Source: Actinobacteria bacterium OV320
GTDB taxonomy: Bacteria > Actinomycetota > Actinomycetes > Streptomycetales > Streptomycetaceae
DNA length: 64,000 nt
Assembly: GCA_001298545.1 (NCBI GenBank)
Contig: LJCX01000029.1
Span: forward strand, 496,001 to 560,000
Reading direction: 5' to 3'
Notes under the pieces: generated by a model
What the model was told of the DNA's origin: nothing
The model's input: the letters and a program-made list of their open reading frames with translations, nothing else
The model's database searches: none
Shown here: piece by piece, positions 60,301 to 64,000 of the stretch
Layout of the letters: each line of letters begins with the position of its first letter
Position numbering within the stretch: position 1 is the first letter of the stretch
Made by a program: the position numbers and the translations under genes

Positions 60301-60953
60301 CCGCCTCGCAGGTCCTGCGGCTGGCCGCCGACCCGGACGGTCTCGCGCAGGAACTGGCCCGCCCCATGCCGCGCCCCCCGCAACCGGCCGCGCGCCGGGG
60401 TACCCGGTTCCACGCCTGGGTGGAGGCCCGCTTCGAGGAGCTGACGCTTCCCCTGCTGGAACCGCACGAGCTGCCCGGCGAAGACGCCGAGATCGCCGAC
60501 GAACGCGACCTGGAAGCCCTCAAGGAAGCCTTCGAGAGCACCGAGTACGCCCACCGCACGCCGTACCGCGTCGAGGCCCCCTTCCAGCTCGCCCTCGCCG
60601 GCCGCGTCGTACGGGGCCGTATCGACGCGGTCTACAAGGAGGGCGACGGCGACACGGCCACCTACGACATCGTCGACTGGAAGACCCATCGGGCCCGCAC
60701 CGCCGACCCCCTCCAGCTCGCTCTCTACCGGCTCGCGTGGGCCGAGCAGCAGGGTGTGCCCGTGGAATCCGTCACAGCGGCGTTCCTCTATGTACGCAGC
60801 GGCGACGTCGTACGACCGGAGGGTCTGCCCGATCGCGCCGCCCTGGAGCGCCTGTTGACCGGGGAGGACGGTGCCGGGGACGGGCGCGGCGGACCGGCCG
60901 CGCAAGTAAACCCTGCGCAAGGGCCCGGCGAGGATGTCGGTGCGGGCCGATAG
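57360..60953 (+). CDS. adnB: AdnB-type helicase-nuclease subunit
   Basis: This 1197-residue partner of AdnA has a complete UvrD motor: GAGSGKTT (about 39-46), LLDEYQDTS near 269-276, GDPCQAIYGWRG and TAHKSKGLEWD. The RecB nuclease shows GTRFHAWVE (His1018), GRIDAVY (Asp1089) and DIVDWKT (Asp1106, Lys1108). It has no Fe-S cysteines, as expected for AdnB. Between the motor and nuclease lies an acidic linker of ~65 residues rich in Tyr, Glu, Asp and Pro (DEPEYGDPEY repeats), which is unusual. ATG at 57360 has TAGCCT six nt upstream and no SD, so it may be leaderless and separately transcribed. Confidence 0.93.
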   Translation: MPARISDPEQLKELLGIPFTPEQTACITAPPAPQVIVAGAGSGKTTVMAARVVWLVGTGQVAPEQVLGLTFTNKAAGELAERVRKALVKAGVTDPDLIDPDNPPGEPVISTYHSFAGRLLTDHGLRIGLEPTSRLLADATRYQLAARVLREAPGPYPSLTRSFADLISDLLALDAELAEHLVRPEDLRAWDAALLNGLEGAGLTNADLRKVPEAAAARRELAELVLRYRTAKRERDLLDFGDQIALAARLSQVPEVGPILREEFRVVLLDEYQDTSVAQRILLAGLFGGGTGHPVTAVGDPCQAIYGWRGASVANLDDFPEHFAHTDGSRARRQSLSENRRSGGRLLDLANGLAEPLRAMHAGVEALRPAPGAERDGLVRCALLNTHAEEMDWIADSIAHLVRTGKAPGEIAVLCRTATDFAEIQGALVARDIPVEVVGLSGLLHLPEVADLVAVCEVLQDPGANASLVRLLTGPRWRIGPRDLALLGRRARLLVTHARGGGDDDPDRRLAEAVEGVDPSEVISLADALDTFLETPLYGDGGAGYDDGLPFSPDARVRFARLATELRDLRRSLADPLMDVLHRVLAVTGLEVELSASPQALAARRRETLSNFLDVAASFAASESQASLLAFLGFLRTAAQYEKGLDNALPGGENTVKVLTAHKSKGLEWDVVAVPGLVTGTFPSGQGREKWTAQAKVLPHELRGDAATLPDLDSWDARGMKAFHEAMKDHQHTEELRLGYVTFTRPRSLLLGSGHWWGPTQKKPRGPSDFLQELYRHCAAGHGEIEAWADEPEEGTENPVLHRPTADQVWPLPLDDDSLARRRAAAETVLAHLEDLASHQDGNPGATHDPDTYDDPDWPPPPDEDELSYGSEYDEPEYGDPEYDEPEYGGPGYDDPEYGSDSSYDESGPFEDAPLENTPLAVPHQATAPELPVTRPRRRPSLTPEEARAVASWDRDLDALAGELLRARRSVTDVTLPTTLTASQVLRLAADPDGLAQELARPMPRPPQPAARRGTRFHAWVEARFEELTLPLLEPHELPGEDAEIADERDLEALKEAFESTEYAHRTPYRVEAPFQLALAGRVVRGRIDAVYKEGDGDTATYDIVDWKTHRARTADPLQLALYRLAWAEQQGVPVESVTAAFLYVRSGDVVRPEGLPDRAALERLLTGEDGAGDGRGGPAAQVNPAQGPGEDVGAGR
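59973..60055 (+). repeat. 30-bp tandem repeat in the AdnB linker
   Basis: Two near-identical 30-bp units (59973-60002 and 60003-60032) and a diverged partial third encode EYDEPEYG(D/G)P. The peptide is acidic and Tyr-rich, unlike anything else in the protein. Confidence 0.85.
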
Positions 60954-60963
60954 GCTCGTGACC

Positions 60964-62376
60964 ATGAGCCATACCGTTGACAGTGCCGTCAGCGCCGTCC
61001 GCACGTACATCGAGCAGCACCGCGCCGCCTTCCTCGACGACCTCGCCGAATGGCTGCGCATCCCGTCGGTGTCGGCACAGCCCGACCACGCCCCCGACGT
61101 ACGGCGCAGCGCGGACTGGCTCGCGGCCAAGCTCAAGGAGACCGGCTTCCCGACCGTCGAGGTCTGGCAGACGCCGGGCGCTCCGGCCGTCTACGCGGAG
61201 TGGCCGTCCGGCGATCCGCAGGCTCCCACCGTCCTGGTCTACGGCCATCACGACGTACAGCCCGCCGCCCGCGAGGACGGCTGGGACACCGACCCCTTCG
61301 AGCCCGTCGTCCGCGGAAACCGCCTGTACGCGCGGGGAGCGGCCGACGACAAGGGCCAGGTCTTCTTCCACACCCTCGGTGTCCGCGCCCATCTCGCCGC
61401 CACCGGCCGCCCGGCCCCGGCCGTCGGCCTCAAGCTGCTGATCGAGGGCGAGGAGGAGTCCGGCTCCCCGAACTTCCGCGCCCTGGTCGAGGAGCAGGCG
61501 GACCGCCTCGCCGCGGACGCTGTGATCGTCTCCGACACCGGCATGTGGTCCGAGGACACCCCCACGGTGTGCACCGGCATGCGCGGCCTCGCCGAGTGCG
61601 AGATCCGGCTGTCCGGCCCCGACCAGGACATCCACTCGGGCTCCTTCGGCGGTGCCGTGCCCAACCCCGCCACCGCGGCCGCCCGCCTGGTCGCGGCCCT
61701 GCACGACGAGCACGCGCGGGTGGCCGTTCCCGGCTTCTACGACGGCATCGTCGAGCTCACGGACCGCGAGCGCGAACTCTTCGCAGAGCTGCCGTTCGAC
61801 GAGGACGGCTGGCTGCGCACCGCCAGGTCGCACGCCACCCACGGCGAGGCGGGACACACCACCCTGGAGCGCGTCTGGGCCCGCCCCACCGCCGAGGTCA
61901 ACGGCATCGGCGGCGGCTACCAGGGCCCGGGCAGCAAGACGATCATCCCGTCCTCGGCCTTCGTGAAGCTGTCGTTCCGGCTGGTCGCCGGCCAGGACCC
62001 CGCGCACGTGGAGAAGGCCGTCCGCGCCTGGGCCGCCGAGCAGCTGCCCGCCGGGATCCGGCACGAGATCACGTTCAGCCCGGCCACGCGCCCGTGTCTG
62101 ACCCCGCTGGACCACCCGGCGCTCCGGTCCGTGGTCCGCGCCATGGGCCGCGCCTTCGAAGGGCCCGTCCGCTTCACCCGGGAGGGCGGCTCGGGACCGG
62201 CCGCCGACCTTCAGGAGGTGCTCGGCGCCCCCGTGCTCTTCCTGGGCATCTCCGTCCCCTCGGACGGCTGGCACGCGCCGAACGAGAAGGTCGAGCTGGA
62301 CCTCCTCCTCAAGGGCGTCGAGACCACCGCGTACCTCTGGGGCGACCTGGCCGAGCACTGGCGCCGTGCGCCCTGA
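60964..62376 (+). CDS. M20 family dipeptidase
   Basis: This 470-residue metallopeptidase has the di-zinc motifs: YGHHDVQP (about 94-101), ARGAADDKG (Asp near 128), IEGEEESGS (Glu pair near 160) and SDTGMWS. DQDIHSGSFGG and the late GISVPSDGWHAPNE complete the carboxypeptidase/dipeptidase pattern. It probably hydrolyses dipeptides in the cytoplasm; specificity is not clear. ATG at 60964 has TAGGCT 7 nt upstream and looks leaderless. It sits 10 bp after adnB but with its own promoter. Confidence 0.92.
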   Translation: MSHTVDSAVSAVRTYIEQHRAAFLDDLAEWLRIPSVSAQPDHAPDVRRSADWLAAKLKETGFPTVEVWQTPGAPAVYAEWPSGDPQAPTVLVYGHHDVQPAAREDGWDTDPFEPVVRGNRLYARGAADDKGQVFFHTLGVRAHLAATGRPAPAVGLKLLIEGEEESGSPNFRALVEEQADRLAADAVIVSDTGMWSEDTPTVCTGMRGLAECEIRLSGPDQDIHSGSFGGAVPNPATAAARLVAALHDEHARVAVPGFYDGIVELTDRERELFAELPFDEDGWLRTARSHATHGEAGHTTLERVWARPTAEVNGIGGGYQGPGSKTIIPSSAFVKLSFRLVAGQDPAHVEKAVRAWAAEQLPAGIRHEITFSPATRPCLTPLDHPALRSVVRAMGRAFEGPVRFTREGGSGPAADLQEVLGAPVLFLGISVPSDGWHAPNEKVELDLLLKGVETTAYLWGDLAEHWRRAP

Positions 62377-62531
62377 CGCCCTCGCACGGTCCGGAGGGGA
62401 CACGCGCGCGGGGCACACTGGAAAGACCGCCCCGCACCGCGACACCGCACCGAAACCGGTCGTCCTCTGCCGTACGTCCCGCTGAACCGCCCGCCGAAAA
62501 AACCGTTCCACCGGGGGAGTTGGAAGTACCC

Positions 62532-63476
62532 GTGACCACCTGGACCGACCAGAACGCCGATCGCCCCATCTCGCTCACCGCGCCGAGCGGTGTCGACCGG
62601 GCCGCCCACCACCGGCTCGACGAGGCCTGGCTCGCCGCGGCGTGGAGCCACCCCACGACACGTTGTTTCGTCGTCTCCGGCGGCCAGGTCCTCATCGACG
62701 AGACGTCCGAAGGCCACACCGAGCTCGTCATGACCCCGTCGTTCGAGGCGCCCCTCACCGAGGCGCACCGCTACTTCCTGGGGACCGACGAGGACGGCGT
62801 CAGCTACTTCGCCCTCCAGAAGGACGCGCTCCCCGGCCGTATCGACCAGTCCGCGCGCCCGGCCGGTCTGCGTGAGGCCGGCCTGCTGCTGTCGCCGCGC
62901 GAGACGGGACTGATGGTCCACGCGGTGGCCCTGGAGAACTGGCAGCGCCTGCACCGCTTCTGCTCCCGCTGCGGCGAGCGCACGGTGATCGCCGCGGCCG
63001 GCCACATCCGCCGCTGCCCCGCCTGCGGTGCCGAGCACTACCCGCGGACCGACCCCGCGGTGATCATGGCCGTCACGGACGAGGAGGACCGCATCCTCCT
63101 CGGGCGCCAGGTCCACTGGCCGGAGGGCCGCTTCTCGACCCTCGCCGGCTTCGTCGAGCCCGGCGAGTCCATCGAGCAGTCCGTACGCCGCGAGGTCTTC
63201 GAGGAGGCCGGCATCACCGTCGGCCAGGTCGACTACATCGCCAGCCAGCCCTGGCCGTTCCCGTCCAGCCTGATGCTGGGCTTCATGGCCCGCGCCACCT
63301 CCACCGACATCGACGTCGACGGCGACGAGATCCACGAGGCCCGCTGGTTCTCCCGCGACGAACTCGGCGCCGCCTTCGAGGCCGGCGAGGTGCTGCCCCC
63401 CTACGGCATCTCCATCGCGGCCCGGCTGATCGAGCTCTGGTACGGCAAGCCGCTGCCGACCCGCAGCTTCATCTGA
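62532..63476 (+). CDS. nudC: NAD+ diphosphatase (NudC), Nudix
   Basis: This 314-residue enzyme hydrolyses NADH/NAD+ to NMN and AMP and can remove NAD caps from RNA. A four-Cys zinc ribbon (FCSRCGE and RCPACGAEHYPR) precedes the Nudix box GFVEPGESIEQSVRREVFEEAG. SQPWPFPSS is the array specific to NudC. GTG at 62532 with GGAAG upstream; the frame is open far upstream only because of GC content. A perfect terminator follows. Counterpart of Rv3199c. Confidence 0.95.
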   Translation: MTTWTDQNADRPISLTAPSGVDRAAHHRLDEAWLAAAWSHPTTRCFVVSGGQVLIDETSEGHTELVMTPSFEAPLTEAHRYFLGTDEDGVSYFALQKDALPGRIDQSARPAGLREAGLLLSPRETGLMVHAVALENWQRLHRFCSRCGERTVIAAAGHIRRCPACGAEHYPRTDPAVIMAVTDEEDRILLGRQVHWPEGRFSTLAGFVEPGESIEQSVRREVFEEAGITVGQVDYIASQPWPFPSSLMLGFMARATSTDIDVDGDEIHEARWFSRDELGAAFEAGEVLPPYGISIAARLIELWYGKPLPTRSFI

Positions 63477-63482
63477 CCCACG

Positions 63483-63532
63483 ACGCGAGAAGGGCGGTCC
63501 CCCGACACCTCGGGGGACCGCCCTTCTCGCGT
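63483..63532. terminator. Long bidirectional terminator
   Basis: A 23-bp perfect stem (63483-63505 with 63510-63532, 4-nt loop) lies between the convergent nudC and mycoredoxin genes. Confidence 0.9.
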
Positions 63533-63553
63533 GCGGCCGAGCGCCGGACGCGG

Positions 63554-63796
63554 TTACGCGCCGATCTTCTGCTTCACCTGCGCCAGCGACGGGTTCGTCA
63601 GCGTGGAACCGTCGGGGAACAGCACGGTCGGAACCGTCTGGTTTCCGCCATTGGCCTTCTCCACGAACGCCGCGGACTGCGGGTCCTGCTCGATGTTGAT
63701 CTCGGTGTATCCGATGCCCTCGCGGTCGAGCTGCTTCTTCAGCCGCTGGCAGTAGCCGCACCACGTGGTGCTGTACATCGTCACAGTGCCCAGCAT
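63554..63796 (-). CDS. mrx1: Mycoredoxin (glutaredoxin-like)
   Basis: This 80-residue thioredoxin-fold protein has the CGYC active site (Cys13, Cys16), the cis-Pro loop TVPTVLF and the GGNQ motif. Mycoredoxin-1 reduces mycothiol mixed disulphides in actinobacteria, replacing glutaredoxin. ATG at 63796 has AAGGAG about 11 nt upstream. Counterpart of Rv3198A, which also lies next to nudC and uvrD2. Confidence 0.95.
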   Translation of the reverse strand: MLGTVTMYSTTWCGYCQRLKKQLDREGIGYTEINIEQDPQSAAFVEKANGGNQTVPTVLFPDGSTLTNPSLAQVKQKIGA

Positions 63797-63979
63797 GTCT
63801 TTTGTGCTCCTTCGGCGGGTCGGGGCAGGTGGTCGCAGTGGGAGAACGTACTTGAAAGGGCCACCATTCCCGTCGGGCCCGTTCCTCCGAGGGTGACACT
63901 CGCCGCATTAGTACGACCGCGAGGGCCCACCTGTGGACAACCGGCTCGCCCGTCTCCGCCGACCTGGCAGCATGGCCAT

Positions 63980-64000
63980 GTGACAGCAGCAACGCACTCC
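63980..64000 (+). CDS. uvrD2: Start of a UvrD2-type DNA helicase (partial)
   Basis: Only seven codons are present (VTAATHS). The identification rests on my recollection that Streptomyces UvrD2 proteins begin with this sequence, and on the expected gene order nudC - mycoredoxin - uvrD2. GTG at 63980. It is divergent from mrx1 across ~180 bp. Confidence 0.55.

Overview
The window is high-GC actinobacterial DNA and almost certainly Streptomyces. Third codon positions are nearly all G or C, GTG starts and ATGA stop/start overlaps are common, and many genes seem to lack a leader. Several families present (DUF3117, DUF3107, DUF3152, DUF6758, mycoredoxin, AdnAB, MoeZ) are actinobacterial. Nothing points to a plasmid, prophage or insertion sequence. 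I saw no tRNA, rRNA or CRISPR array.

Left part (1-19 kb). A partial secreted or membrane protein is followed by dapE, a LOG-family protein, a FolP2-type dihydropteroate synthase homologue, a DivIVA-domain protein, 3-methyladenine glycosylase I, an enoyl-CoA hydratase, a DUF3117 protein and an O-methyltransferase. Next comes the envelope-stress block: ECF sigma factor, zinc anti-sigma factor, HtrA protease and TatB. It is followed by Mrp, a DUF1003 protein, an MgtE-N/CBS protein, a lipoprotein and CorA. From memory this order closely follows the Rv1201-Rv1239 region of Mycobacterium tuberculosis.

Middle (19-34.5 kb). Housekeeping and little-known genes: a SUFU-domain protein, an MFS exporter, a DUF6758 protein, a PHP phosphoesterase, a MarC protein, a NYN-domain protein and two alpha/beta hydrolases. 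A DEAD-box RNA helicase apparently starts at CTG. A ferritin-like protein, DUF3107, a TetR regulator and a DUF3152 metalloprotease-like protein follow. From the helicase onward the order resembles Rv3211 down to Rv3198c.

Accessory insert (34.5-45.7 kb). Two operons lie between the DUF3152 gene and moeZ. The first is a complete peptide-type ABC importer, preceded by a 31-codon ORF that begins where a strong promoter is predicted to start transcription. The second encodes a PelF-like (DUF3492) glycosyltransferase, a multi-spanning membrane protein, two short low-complexity ORFs, an SDR epimerase and a spherulin-4-type glycoside hydrolase, all with overlapping stops and starts. I read it as a possible Pel-like or galactosaminogalactan-like polysaccharide system.

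Right part (45.7-64 kb). moeZ, two paralogous lipoprotein peptidases (SlpD/SlpE/Tap type), a flippase-like protein with a kinase-like insert, an alkyltransferase-like DNA repair protein, the AdnA/AdnB helicase-nuclease pair, an M20 dipeptidase, NudC, mycoredoxin, and the first codons of a UvrD2-type helicase at the edge. The theme is DNA-break repair and redox housekeeping.

Regulatory DNA includes a textbook ECF promoter upstream of the sigma-factor gene, long perfect terminator hairpins at convergent junctions, and intergenic repeats, one of which forms the end of the tag gene.
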